Positions 11,528 to 24,400 of a DNA stretch of 64,000 nucleotides are shown one piece after another. The translations under genes and the position numbers were made by a program. Every line of letters begins with the position of its first letter. The stretch's first letter is position 1. The stretch lies in contig CABFPE010000147.1 in assembly GCA_900660155.1 (NCBI GenBank), positions 126,813 through 190,812 on the forward strand. The letters run 5' to 3'. Under the pieces are notes generated by a model. The model did not search any database. It saw nothing but the letters and a program-made list of their open reading frames with translations, and was not told where the DNA came from. The stretch comes from Hofstenia miamia (lineage: Eukaryota; Xenacoelomorpha; Acoela; Hofsteniidae).

Positions 11528-12729
11528 TACAGAGCGTCCCGTAATTGGCGCAGTTTTATAAAACAGTGTAAAAAAGCTAGAAATCCAAATCGAACCATAT
11601 TTTACAACAACAGAACAAATAGCATGAGGATCACTTAATCATAAAAATATCTCCATTTTCAGCAAATAAATGATCCACGCGACGAAAAATATGATTGACA
11701 GCATTTTGAATTTCTTCTTGCGTTATTTCTGAGTATACCTGAACAATTTTACTCTTCAAATCAACAATCGTGTTTGGTATATTATTGTGGTAGACTCTAC
11801 TCTTCAATACAGCCCAAAGCAGGGATCTAGTGGTGTTAGGTCAGGCGATCTTGCAGGCCAGGGAATGTTGTAACCACGTCCAATGACTCTGTCAGGAAAG
11901 TGTTCTTTCAAAGTTGCTGTGACTGGGTGAGCAAAATGAGGCGGTGTCCCATCCTGCTGAAAAATAGCTGTACGATATGCACCTGTCGTCCTGCACTGGG
12001 GTATCAAATGATGCGTAAGCATTTGGTGATAATTTTCACCATTTACCATGTCAGAGAAAAAGAAAATGTCAAATTTATAGTGGCAAGAAAACGCCGCCCA
12101 AACAACAACACGCGGTGAGTGAAGTGATTGTGACATGGTCATTATAGTCTTTTCTGTAGCCCAGAAAATGAGAAGATAGCTTCGTCACTCCAGATAATGT
12201 CTGCCACTTTATAATGATATGATTATCCAGCAACCAGCGCCCAAATTGCAGTCGTTTTTCCTTATCCTCTGCAGTGATTGTTTGGTGCATTGAGGATAAG
12301 GATACAAGCCCATTTTTCCACGTGACCTCGCAGATTGAGCAACGCTGATAGCTTCATGTACGTGTTTTTCTTCCAACGATTTTCGTTCTTTACCAGGCGC
12401 ATCATAAAGACTATAAGTTTTTTCAAATTTAGAAATAAGACGTGTGATAGATGTTGAAGAGAATGGATTGTGAATTAATAAATTCAATGTTTTTTATGTG
12501 CTCAAGTTTGAGCCGCACTTTTTCCATTTGCGTAATAGAGTTGAACAATAGATAATTGAGTTGGTAAATTCATCACAAAGTTGCAGCACAGTCAAAAATT
12601 ATATTTATGAGTAATTCAGATGAAACCTCATGTTTTATACTGCAAACAAAAAATATTTCATTACTTTAATCTGATTGGTTAATGAAATAATCTCTATTCA
12701 AAAAACTGCGCTAATTACGAGACACTGTA
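11528..12729 (-). mobile_element. Tc1/mariner transposon with intact ends
   Basis: About 28-bp imperfect terminal inverted repeats lie at 11530-11557 and 12702-12727, sharing TAATT(A/G)GCGCAGTTTT and its complement. Each end abuts a TA (11528-11529 and 12728-12729), the standard target duplication of this superfamily. The 1.2-kb length is typical. The transposase on the - strand is broken, so the copy is not autonomous. Confidence 0.9.
11804..12487 (-). pseudogene. Tc1/mariner (IS630-type) transposase, broken
   Basis: Three overlapping frames make up one DDE transposase. The first (12487-12209) holds the helix-turn-helix/linker region, with a FEKT...DAPGKERKSL-type segment. The second (12290-12075) contains EKRLQFGRWLLDN, just before the first catalytic Asp. 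The third (12142-11804) has VVVWAAFS, the second Asp in QQDGTPPHF and WPARSPDLTPLDPC before the third acidic residue. At least two frameshifts separate the parts. It is flanked by the matching inverted repeats, so this is the element's own transposase. Confidence 0.9.
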
Positions 12730-14040
12730 TTTCTTTAAATTGCCCAAAAGTCAATTAAATTTATTCATCTGCTATTGAGTTTTTTAACTGTCCTTTCCAT
12801 TAAGCAAGTAGACAAAATTCTGGATGAGTTTTTTCATTACAATTCTTTAAATAATCGAAAATTACTTTTCCTTCGCCCCCGTCTGGTTACGCCATAGATA
12901 CCGAATAAAATAGAAGTATTGGTATTAAAATTGATTGGTAATAATTCCAATGTTATCCTAAAATCGATTCAAAGTTATTATATTTTGAAACAATTTGCGT
13001 CAAAATCTGATTATCACCTAAGAAAACAACGTTTTGATCATCTTACGCCAAAGCGAAATATGATAAAACCTATATCGCGATGGCCTGGCATTAACTTAAC
13101 AGTGGCATTCTAACCAAAGTTTTGTAATGATCACTTTGACTATTTGTCTGTAGCAAGTGCCCTTTTATATCCACATTGTAAAGCTTTCTTTTGTTGTTGT
13201 AGATGTACAGGAAATAAACATTATTAAATACAAAGAAATTGAAAATATCTTTTTTACCAAAAATTTGAAATACAATTTATTTTGCAAAATTGAAAGTCGG
13301 ATAATTGAATGCACTCTTCGGATATTTGGACATTAAAACATTTACGCCTAGTTCGCCTCATACAAATAAGTTCTAATATAATATATTTTCATTGACAGAT
13401 GATTTGAACTGTATTTTGTTAAACATAATATTCATATTAACTATAATAGAGTAATGATCAGACGAAGTGTTTATTGTTAAGTGAAACCTAAATTTGGTTA
13501 GGATTATCAATCAATTCCTAGAATCAAGAAACTCAAGAATACGCGTTTTGCGAGGGTAGCCAAATATTCAGGAAAAATTTAACAAAAGAATAGTTCGAAT
13601 TAAGCTTCACTGTATGATTCAATATACAATTTTATTGAAGTTACGTTTCGGTTAAAAAGTCAAGTAGAAGATAAAAAGTTAATTGTCAATAATCGATTTT
13701 TTAAAACCTGCAAGTTAAGGTAAAAAAGAGTATGATGCATTTATGTCTTTTTGCATTTGTTATGGACAGTTCGTAGTTGTCCTTTATTACAAAAAAAACA
13801 ATGGAATGGATTACAGATAATTGTGTATAGTGCTTCGATGAAATTTCGGTACAAAGTTATGGCTCAATTTATAAATTGCAAAAACTTGATCTAAAATAGT
13901 TTAATTTGCTTCATTGTCTCTTCATAAAACAACATCCTAAGCACAGATATCTCAAAGTTTCTACATTTTATTGTGAACCTTATTTAATTATACAGTTTAA
14001 TTAGGCGATAAAATATTATTCAGTTTGCTTTTGGTGTTCA
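12730..14040. other. Spacer, no gene seen
   Basis: AT-rich sequence between the Tc1/mariner copy and the next LINE. Short open frames such as 12919-13113 have no recognisable motif. Confidence 0.5.
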
Positions 14041-14117
14041 ATTTTTTATTAGTTGGTGTTATTACACAGATTAATTAGATATTTGTAATCCAAAAATTTG
14101 GAATTGCAGAATTCGCC

Positions 14118-15026
14118 ATGGGTGACGATCGATCAAGAATAAACTCTGAGTTTGGATCTAGCAAAGACTACTATCCTACTGTGAAGCAACTCCTTCAACT
14201 CGATTCTACAGGCGTCAACAAGATGCTGGGGCAGATGAAGAAAGACTCCTTGCTTTGTGTCTGTCGTGAGCTTGTAGATCAACTTCGCGCTGCTACCACA
14301 TCGGGTGATCTTGTTTCAAATATTGACCAAAAACTTGACACTATTCTATCTACCCTAGCTGACCCGTTGAAATCATTTAATGAGCAATCTGCTGCTGCAC
14401 CTAATGTCTGTCAAGTTGCGGCTGTCCAGCAAACTGTTGAGGCAAGCATGAATTCATATTCTGAGGCACTAAAAGAAAACCTCAATGCATGTCTTCCAAA
14501 TCTGATAGATAAGAGCATCGCCGAGAAACTTGACAGCGCCCTCGCAATTCCAATGCACCCATCTGCTCCTGTTGTTCATTCAGCAGGAAAGAATAGTATT
14601 CGCATCAATGGTGTCCCTGAAAGCGGATTGAATAATCATGGAGAAATTGTGACGCATGATGCCAATGAGTTAAAGGAGATTCTTCACTGCATAGGCGAGT
14701 ATGAGCCCAATTGCATTAGCTCCGTGTTTCGGCTTGGTAAACCGTCCAAGGTGTCCAGGAGCAGGCGCCCGAGAACACTATTGGTCACGTTCACCAACTC
14801 ATTTTCTGCGGAGAAATGTATTGCGAAATCTATGCGTCTAAAATCCTTCAAATATCCTGTTTACATCTCGAAATCGCTAAACCCTGAGGAGAGAGAGACA
14901 GAGAAGAAATTGCTTAGTGTTCGTTATAAGTTGATACATGAAGAGAAGAGAGATAAGACGAAGCTTCGGATACGGAATTTGAAGTTATATTACGAGTGTG
15001 AAGTTGTCGATGTGACTAAGTATTGA
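14118..15026 (+). CDS. LINE ORF1 protein
   Basis: 302 codons, uninterrupted. This is the RNA-binding first protein of a CR1/Jockey-type non-LTR retrotransposon. Residues about 20-60 are a helical N-terminal region (VKQLLQLDSTGVNKMLGQMK) and an acidic/Ser linker follows. From about residue 150 there is an RRM-like fold region with NSIRINGVPESG and VFRLGKPSK, then RRPRTLLVTFTNSFSAEKC, and a basic C-terminal stretch rich in Lys/Arg (RDKTKLRIRNLK). Ten bases separate its TGA from the ATG of ORF2. The N-terminus resembles in layout that of the ORF1 at 19857, suggesting a related family. It is open throughout, suggesting a fairly young insertion. Confidence 0.8.
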   Translation: MGDDRSRINSEFGSSKDYYPTVKQLLQLDSTGVNKMLGQMKKDSLLCVCRELVDQLRAATTSGDLVSNIDQKLDTILSTLADPLKSFNEQSAAAPNVCQVAAVQQTVEASMNSYSEALKENLNACLPNLIDKSIAEKLDSALAIPMHPSAPVVHSAGKNSIRINGVPESGLNNHGEIVTHDANELKEILHCIGEYEPNCISSVFRLGKPSKVSRSRRPRTLLVTFTNSFSAEKCIAKSMRLKSFKYPVYISKSLNPEERETEKKLLSVRYKLIHEEKRDKTKLRIRNLKLYYECEVVDVTKY

Positions 15027-15035
15027 CTATCTAGT

Positions 15036-15176
15036 ATGATTCCCTGCATGTTACTCAATATTCAATCTCTCACCACGCTGGCGAAGCGACTTGAATTGCT
15101 GAAATATCTTACTATCAACAATATTGGGCTTGTGTTTATCACGGAAACGTGGCTGAATGACTCTAAAGCCTTCTAG
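15036..15176 (+). pseudogene. LINE ORF2 N-terminus (endonuclease start)
   Basis: 46 codons opening with MIPCMLLNIQSLTTLAKR and reaching VFITETWLND, the ExxL/W block of the apurinic endonuclease domain of LINEs. It ends at a TAG within the AGT repeat at 15174-15176. The rest of the endonuclease and all of the RT are missing. Confidence 0.8.
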
Positions 15177-15351
15177 TAGTAGTAGTAGTAATTTAAATAT
15201 TTTTTTGAAATGCGTGATAATCTGTAAATTCAATTGTATGTAAAATTAGCATTGCAAGTAGGAAGCTGCTTGATGATGAATTTAAGAGATTAATATAGTG
15301 AAATGATATTTACTGTTTTACTTTATTAATTTTTAGTAATTTCTTAATTTG

Positions 15352-15441
15352 ATGATTTGTAAAATTTTGCGAACATTGACCATTTTTAATCGATGTCTTT
15401 CTGCTCAGTTCAAGAACGCTATTGGTGATGCGGAAAAATTG
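15352..15441 (+). CDS. PDSS2: PDSS2 exon 1 with mitochondrial presequence
   Basis: The ATG at 15352 is the first after an in-frame stop at 15337-15339. The first 20 residues (MICKILRTLTIFNRCLSAQF) have three Arg/Lys-type charges plus hydrophobic residues and no acidic residue, like a mitochondrial targeting peptide. KNAIGDAEKL aligns with the start of the conserved PDSS2 region. Donor gtaaaa follows. A further upstream exon cannot be excluded. Confidence 0.7.
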
Positions 15442-18400
15442 GTAAAATTTTATATTTTTTGCAATTTAAATAGTTCTATTGTAGGTTAGTGGAGATTTTC
15501 TCGGGCTTCGTTGCCTACTAAACGATGACTTTGTAGCGATTGGTCCGCTTTTGAAGCAAATTTCTACAAATCAACATCCTCTGCGATCAGCATTGAAAAA
15601 TACTATCCACTGTGAACACAGTTTAAGTGGTATACATCCCCATTCGCTGTTTATTCTGCTCATTTCTAGGCTCCTTGAATCTAAGTTGAATATCACAGGT
15701 AGTTTTTGCAGGTTGCAAAATTATTTATCTTCAATTAACAAGCATGTACGTTCATATGGAATATATATATATTTGTTTAACCGTTTGGGGTTTATAAGGA
15801 ATGTAGATTAAGTAACACGAATATTGGTATATATTATTTTGCTAAAAAATATCAATTAGTCAATATATTTGAAGTTTATCGATTTCCTGATGTGGTACAA
15901 ATATGTACCACAAAACGGATTAGACTAAAAAAATTCGTGTTTATAATTAATGTAATGAAAATAGGTTTTCCAAATACATTTATTCAGTATAGAATTTTCT
16001 ATAGGTATCGAAACTTGATTAACTTCTATTAATGGCAGTCCTTAAAGCAATTTTGGGAACTAATCATTGCACTGAATGTTACTTCGGTTGCCCATCAAAC
16101 GAAAATTGCAATGATTACAGCATTTTCTCACCGTTGCAACCCTTGGGAGGTGTAAACCCACTTTTGAAACTTGAACATAATAGGTGGTCCACGCCTCTTT
16201 TTCTCTACTTGAGAACTATCGTTTTGTACTGAAAAAATAATCTGTTATTTGATAATATTTACAAAACTTATGCTCGGATACTTTAAAACTACGTCTCATA
16301 TAACGACTGATCAGTGGCTAAAAATTTTACTTCATAGATAGAAAAATTCCTATTACGTTTTGTGGTACATGTTTGTACCACCAAGTTTTTTCAATCAATT
16401 ACATTAAACAGGTTGATCGGCTTTGACTATTTATAAAACTAATTAAAAAGTACTGTAATAATAAGTATAAAGAGTGTTGTTAGATCTCTTGCTTGTCTGA
16501 ACTTATCAGTTTGTCTTCACATGAGTTGAAAGAGAATATGATTTCAAAATATTTGTGTCTGTTACCAAGATAAGCAAACATAATTCATTATGATCCAAAA
16601 TGAAAAATGAAACAAAGTCGTATTTAGTATTTTTGTACGACATAGATACTCTCTGTAAAATCCTTTCACACACTAATTGAAAATCTTATCTACATTATGG
16701 TGGTGCATTTTTATACCACAAAACCTAAAAGGGTGAATGGCTATACCGAAGTCAACTATAATCCTTAAGCAATATGGTAAAATTTTCGGTTAAGAAATGG
16801 TTGTGTTAACAGAACAACTGTTTTTAGGTGAAGAGGTGGAAGTTAGGTCTCATCAGTTTGCTGAAATGGCAGAAATGATATATTTAGCAGGATCAATCCA
16901 TCGTACAATTCAAAATGTAACAAATATCGAGTGAGTAATTCTCCAATAATTTCTATGTACTGCTACCATTACTTTTATTGCAGAATATATTTGAAATTTT
17001 TATCAAGTTATCACTGATATTTTCGCACACGAAGGTGTTTTCCACTAGCATCCTGTTGACAATTATTTGATTCACATTTTCAATCAATAATGCATGCATG
17101 TACAAGCAAACCCAATAGTTATCACTAATAAGAAATTTAGTTCCATCACTCCTCGTGATAGATATAAAATACTTTTTTTGATAATTTAGTGTTTAGATAG
17201 ACTTCTATATTGTCGCCCACGTCAGTTACAATATGCTTAGAGACATAGAGCTCCGTGAAAAGTTTCAAAATGCAAACAAAGTGGCTGTACTAATTGGCGA
17301 CTATCTTTTTGCTCAAGTAAATGCAATTGCCGCTGCCACAAATTCAGTTGATACAGTTGCTTCTGTGTCTGCCGCTATCAGTGAAATTTCACGTGGTGTT
17401 TTTTTGGAGGAAGATCTTCATTCATCGTCTCTTTCCCTTGATGAGGTATTTTTAATGGATGTTTACTTGTTTTGAATTGAATGCCATAGATTTGTCAATA
17501 TTACACATGGTGTCCCATGAGTCAACAAGTAGCCCTGTTTGTGCTATAGATATATTAAAAAGAGTTATAATTGTAATATTCTATGAAGATATTTGCATAG
17601 CAATCGTTTTGTACAGATCCTCATTTTTAGAAAAAATCTGTATTTTTGCATAATTTCTTTTTGGAATTCTTGAAGTCGTTGACATTGTTTTAGTATTACA
17701 CACGCAGTGATGTCCCCTATAGTAAAACCCTATAATTATTTTTTAAGTATATTTATATGATTCATATATATATGATTTTCAAATTATTTATAGGATCCGC
17801 TTCAACATACACAAATGCTGTCGCCTGTTTCACATTTATAATGTCCTTATCATTTTTACTGACAGTCCGTAATATTTGTTAAACACATTCCCGACCGATA
17901 TGAAGTATCGGAAGGGTACCGTACAGTTAATGTCGTCCTTTAGCGATGGCGCCAATATGTCCGGGACCTTATAGCGGCTAAAGGACGCTAGCTAGGGCCT
18001 AGGCGTAATATGACCCCCCCATTTGGTCCATTCGGTCGTCGTGACGTCTCGGGCGGACCTGCTGCGAAGTAGCCTTCAAGTAAATGAATACTAAAAAAAC
18101 ATTAAATACTAAGGCATTTAGGAGAATACAAGTTTGAATATAACATCAAAATATAACAGCTAATTTGAATATAACAATACAACAGTGATATTAGTTGATG
18201 ATCAACCATTTTTTGATACTAGCGGTAGCAAGCCGATTTTTTCTATTTTCTGTTAGAAGGCTCTCTCTCTGCATTTGCGGGTGATGGTAAAATGGATAAA
18301 ACCATTTCTGCCGCCTGAGAAAGGAGTGGGCAGTGATTCCTATTACTCTTAAAAGGGTGAAAGCAGTAATGGGTTCATCTACTGTCAGCTTGTATACATC

Positions 18401-21400
18401 ACATTTATCCATAAGAGTCTAAGTAAGAGATTGGGGAGAAGGCTGAGTATCAAATTTGATGTGTAACGCTTTTGCCGTTCGAAAGTCAACTCCTTCGAAA
18501 GCAGCCGTAATTGGATCAATGACAACAGTACTAGCACTTGCATTTTCTTTGTGTTCATCTGTTTCGCTGTCTCTGTTAGTTAAGTGACTAAGAATAATAT
18601 CAGATTCTAGTTGAGACAAATTGTCTCTTCCATCTCGAATTTCATTATCTGTTAACAGAGCGTGTGAAGGGTTTAGCAACGTAGCTGCAAGCTGGGATTG
18701 AGAAAATGATTTAAACCGTCGGTCAATATACATTTTAGTTTTATTCAGAAACTCTGCACAATTGAATGAATTCCCTCTGCTCCAAGTAAAGCACTTAGAA
18801 AAACCTGGAGCTTACGAACCTGGACTATAACAAGATCGGCAACTGGAAGTTCATTCTCTAAGAATTTCCCGAGGAGCATCATCTACTGAAGAACGTTACC
18901 CATTTGATCTATCAAAAGAGGATCCAGAATACGCCCTGGCAGATTTATGTCGCTCTGTTTCCAGATCAGTGCGTATTTTTTTGAATAAATTCTATCTGCT
19001 GCAAATGCCCATACCACCTCGTGTCAGACAACGCTGGTCCACAAAACTTCACACAAAATGTATTGACCTGGTTAAAGAATATAATACCATGCGTTGCTTT
19101 AATTATGGCATTGTTAAGCATATGTGCGCTACATCCAACAAAAATACCTGTAGATCAAGGTCGATGCTTGTACCATCACACGCATCATCCCTTTCCTCTT
19201 CCGCGTCCGAGTCAGTAGCATCTTCAGCAACTAAACTGTGAAATACTCTGGCCATCGCCACCATTGCATTGCAAGTATCAGGCTGATACGCCAAACATTT
19301 TTCAGGATTTAGGTGTTTATCCTTCAAAGACGAGATAAACTCTGTACCAGTGACGATGGCCGTTGTATTAAGAACAATCTTAAAGTCAATACTTGCACAT
19401 GGTGAAACCATTACTTAATCCAAGAAACTGGTACTACAAGAACATTCTTCCTCTGACGATCTCTCCAATGATAAATCTGAACGGCATAACAATGAACTGA
19501 TTTTAGGCGAAGAAGAGTTTCAATCGCAAGGTAATCTAGGTCTTCCAATCAGGCAATGTTCCCAACTTCATAATCTTGCCCAAGAAGCACTTCTTTCGGT
19601 CTGAATGGAATACGTTTAAAGGTAATGAAATAAGTGCAAATGCTCTCGTCATCTCCAACCTTGCTCGTTTGTTTGAATCAACCGGTTTAAGCGTAGAAGC
19701 AAGTACAAGCTGAGCTTTATCAGTTGTACTATAACCGTGCAAATTTAGTTTCAGTTCGTCATATATATGATGATTTATAGGGACATCACTGTATGCACTT
19801 CGTAGACTCACTGAAAGTGCAGTACTGTTTATTATACAGTTTATTAGATTTCAGTTATGCCTTCAATGTCGCTGTCCGACCTCAAAAATTTGAGCGATGC
19901 CCAGTTTGCCTCCGCTGTTGGTGGTCTGAAGAAAGACGCCATCATTTCGTTGGTGCGCCAAGCAGTCACTGCTCTCTCTATCTTGACTCCGTCCTCCAAT
20001 GATGGCCCTGGCGTAATATCATCCTTATCTGAATCCCTCCAAAGCTTTCCTCTGATGTTTCCTCACTACAATCCCAAATGTTCTCCTACAGTGCCGCTGC
20101 CTCACGTTCTGTCTCATCTCTCCCCAGTCATCCTCCTCCGAGTTTCACACCCGCGCTTGCTCCTCCTTCTGCTGTACCGCATCCTCCCAAGCAGTCTATC
20201 CCTTCATCAACTAACCGTAATCGTCCTGGTCCAGTTTTTGGTTCTAGTGCTTCCTGCCGTCTCCCTGCTGTTCCTATTAGTTCACTTCCGCCGCCTCCCC
20301 GCAAAGCTCATATCTATGTTGGCCGTTTTGCTGCCTCTGTGTCCACCTCTGATGTTGCTGACCACCTTCGTTCTTGCTCTCTACAATTTGATGATGTCAT
20401 TTCCATTCCTCCACGTCCTGACTCTCCATTTGTATCCTTCCATGTTGTCTGCGATCAAGAGTCCCATCGTGCACTCATGAATCCTGATGTGTGGTCTGAA
20501 GGCGTCTTGATTCGTTATTACCGCCTCTCTGATGATGAGCGCAAATCTTTTGGCCTTCGTCCCCGCCGCCGTAATGCGCCTCGCCGTGACTGACTATCTC
20601 ACTCTGATCTGCCTCCTCCCCGTAACTCTGGCTTTTCCGTATCGCTTGCCAATGCCCACAGTCTTGTATCTTTGAACCGTCGTCTCAGCTTTTACAATTT
20701 CTTCTTGCAGTCTCCTGTTGACTTCATTTTCATCACTGAAACCTGGCTTGATCCTGTCATTGCTGATAGTGTTGTTTTTCCCAACTCTACTCTTAAAGTT
20801 CTTTCTCGTATGGATCGATCCAGTGGTCGCCATGGTGGTGTTCTCATTGCCTCTCGTCTTCCTAACCTTGACATCCGTCCCATTTCTTTCGATTCATTAT
20901 CCTTCGATTTCTGTTGTGGCTGTGCTGTTGTTCTCAGTGACCACATTGTTTCTCTGCTCTGCGTTTACAACCCTCCTTCGAAAAGTGCCTTCCGCATTCC
21001 CATTGCTGATTTATCATCTATGTTCGAGTCTTTTCATGACCAGTCTACCTACCTCTCTCGTCACCTTGGCTTTTCCATTCGTTCTCATTTTCTTGTTTGT
21101 GGTGACTTCAATCTTCCTAATGTCTGTTGGAATGCGCTCGACTTTACTGGCAATTATAAGTCTGCAGTTTTAGAAGTTTTTGCCTGCTATTCTCTTGAAC
21201 AACTTGTATTTTCTCCTACTTCCAGCTCCTCTCTGCTTGATTTGGTTCTGTGCTCTCACCCCGATTACATATTTGACATATCTGTAATCCCTGTTCCTGC
21301 TAAGCTGTCAGATCACTCATTCGTCAGCTTCAATCTGTCTGTCAACTCTACTTCTCCATCTGCGTATCCGGCTGCTCCACAATATGCTCGATTTAACAGT

Positions 21401-24400
21401 GACTTTCTATCACTTAATGCTTCTCTCTAATCTTCACTCCCCGTTTTTAGTGATTCCTTCTCAGTTGACGATTGGTTCACTTTCTTTCATCAAGTTATTT
21501 CTTCTTATGTTCCTCGTCGGCGGAAAAAGCGTGCTTCTCTTCCTTTCTATTTTTCGTCCCTTACTGTGCACTCCTTGAATAAATTGGAGTCTTACAAACG
21601 CCATTCTGGTACTACTGCTTCTCCGAAGCTTGCTTCTCTCACAGAAGATGTAATCAATTTTATGGAACTTGACAAAGTCTCTTTTCTGTCCAGCTTCTCG
21701 TCCGGTTCTCTCCAAGACTCTTATTCCTTCCTGCGTTCTCTTCATTCCAAGCCCGAGCTCCCCAATTTGAGATGGAACCTTCGTTCTGCTCACTCTGACC
21801 TGGAGAAGGCTGATCTGTTCAACGCGTATTTTGCCTCTAACTTCTCTGTACCTGTCTCCATGTGCCCTGGTCCGCCTGCTGCCTCCCCGCTAATCCGACT
21901 TTGTGATATGGTCTTCAGCGCCCATGATATCTCTCTCATGCTTAAATCTTGCAAGTTGTCTGGTCCTTGTTATCCTGACGGTGTTCCTTCCTTTGTAATT
22001 CATGAAACCTCCTCCACGCTTTCTATCCATTTAAAGCATCTTTACTCCTTCATTTGCTCCACTAAGCGCTATCCCGCCTGTTGGAAGACATCTTGGATTT
22101 CTCCGCTGTTAAAATCTAATCAGCTTCCCTCCTCGCAGGTCACGTCCTACCGCCCAATAGCTATTCTATCTCGACTGTCTATCATCTTTGAACGCCTTGT
22201 TTTTCGTTATGTATTCCCAAAAATTCGTCACCTCATCTCTTCTTCTCAGCATGGCAAACCTTCCTGGTTGCTCTACGATTACTAACCTGCTCACTCTGAT
22301 CGAAAACTGCTACTTTCACTCTGATAGTAATGATCCTGGTTGTATTATCTTTCTTGACATCTCAAAAGCGTTTGATCGCCTCCCTCATTCCATTCTGCTT
22401 GACAAGTTACGTTTATTTGGTTTTGATGTGGATTTCATCGAACTGTTCCAGTCTTACCTGACCAATCGCCACCAGTGTGTCAAAATCAACTCGTCTATCT
22501 CTTCTCCTGTCCCCGTTACTAGTGGTGCCCCTCAAGGCTCAGTGTTTGCTGTTCTTTTCTTCCTCGTTGCCATTAACGACCTCCCTCATTCTGTTCTCAA
22601 CTCGTCTTGCCTGCTGTATGTCGACGACACTGCGATTTTTGATTTTGGCTGGTCGTTTGCTTCTAATATTTCTTCTGATCTTGAGCATTTGTCTACTTGG
22701 TCCTCTGTCAACCATCTTGATTTTATCACTTCCAAGACATGTGGTATTTCCTTTTCTGTGGCTCCCCCTTCTGATTTGCCTCTACCTGTGAACTTTGCGC
22801 CTCATCACACTCATCTTGGAGTTCAACTTGCTGCAAACTTAAATTGGACTGGACATGTGTCTTTGCGTCTCCGCAAAGCTAATTCCTCGCTATTTGCCCT
22901 TTTCCGTAATGTTCCTTTTAATACCTCGTCCGCTGTGAAACTCTCTTTGTTCAAGTCCATTCCTCGCGCCATTCTTCTCTACGCGTCTCCTTGTTGGTGG
23001 CCTTCTCGTGCTTTGTTCCACTCCATGGAACGTTTCCAGAAACGCGCTTTCAAATGGATTTCCTCTTTGGACTATAAAGACGCTCTGCTGAAATTCTCCA
23101 CTCTCCCGCTGTCACTCTACTTCCATGCCTGTGATCTCCTTCTGTTCAATCGACTACTGACTCGCAAATTGGATCTTGATCCTTTTGATTTCATTAAGTT
23201 CTCTAATTCCTGCTGCACTCGCTCTGATGATGTTGTCACCTTCTCCATTCGTCGTACAAAGAAACATCGCACCCTTCACTCGTTTTTCAATCGTGCTTGC
23301 ATTGCTGCTAATTACATCTTGACTCGCAACCCTCCAACAGCGATTGGTTTCTTTTCCCCGCCACCGAGCTTCAAGAAATCTTTGATGGCTTTCCTCTTTG
23401 CTGAGCCCTTCTCCGACTTCGCCTACTCTTCCATTTGCTCCTATTTCATCTCCTGTGACTGTCCTCGCTGCCGTAAAACTTGACTTGTTTTTATTTTGTG
23501 TTGTGTATGCCTTCAGCTTCTAAATAAAGTCATTGATTATTATTATTATTATTTATGACGTGTTAGGTAAACGTTTTGAATCAGTAATTGATATTTACTC
23601 TAGAATTCTGTAGTACTGACTGTATATAAAAATTCTAGTTTTACCATTTTTGATTTTCGATAATTCTAGATGAATTGCAATGGTATTTAATATTGCTGTG
23701 TAGAATAATAGAAACACAGTGTGACAAAAATATGAATCTTCTCTTAATTTAAAAAAATATTGCATTTTGAAGAAATCAATGTGAAGTTAGCCTAACTATT
23801 CGAAATAATCTTGAATATTAAACAGTAAATGATCGAAGTTTGTATGATATAATTCGAATTTTTTTGGTTTCACCTTTTATATCAACTTTGCAAAAATTTA
23901 TAGATACTAGGTTCCTAAAAAACTTCTTATTCCATTTTCTTTTGCGTTCTAAATTGGATCGTAATTTTTTATGTGATTTGAATCGCATCAGTTATCATGA
24001 CCATGCTTAGTAAACATGCATCTAAAAGTTTAAAATATGCGCCTACAATATGCAACATAAAATACCTAAATATGCATCTAAATATGTAACTAAGAATAGG
24101 TAGAAGAACAAGTTTTTATTGCAATGAAGTTCTACAAACACAAAATAGTAAATGATAAAGATTTTCTTCCGTAAGATCGGGCACCGCAATAGCCGGGAGT
24201 CCTTGCGCTTTTTCGATAATTTTTACGTAATGTAAGGAAATTTTATTAAGAAACACTTTTATTGACTATCCACTAATTGATAATTGATTCGGTTAGTACA
24301 AAACGTTCGGTTGGCGTCAATTATCAATCAATCAATCAATCGGACAGCCTTAAAATTCAAAGCCAATTCAGTTTAAATTTAACGTGTAGCGGAATTCTTG

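Larger units (their letters stand above)
14045..15192 (+). mobile_element. LINE 5' portion ending in (AGT)n
   Basis: Contains a complete ORF1 and the first 46 codons of ORF2, then stops in a short AGT repeat at 15176-15190. LINE copies normally lose their 5' end; this one keeps the 5' end and has lost the 3' end, so a later deletion or recombination is likely. The broken end lies only about 160 bases before the PDSS2 start codon. Confidence 0.75.
19815..23568 (+). mobile_element. LINE A, nearly full length
   Basis: About 3.75-kb non-LTR retrotransposon of the CR1/Jockey type: short 5' leader, ORF1, ORF2 (endonuclease plus RT), a short 3' UTR with AAATAAAG, and an (ATT)n tail at about 23540-23563. 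Its composition (TC-rich coding strand) stands out from the surrounding intron. The coding regions carry a few frameshifts and stops, so it is dead but recent. Confidence 0.9.
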
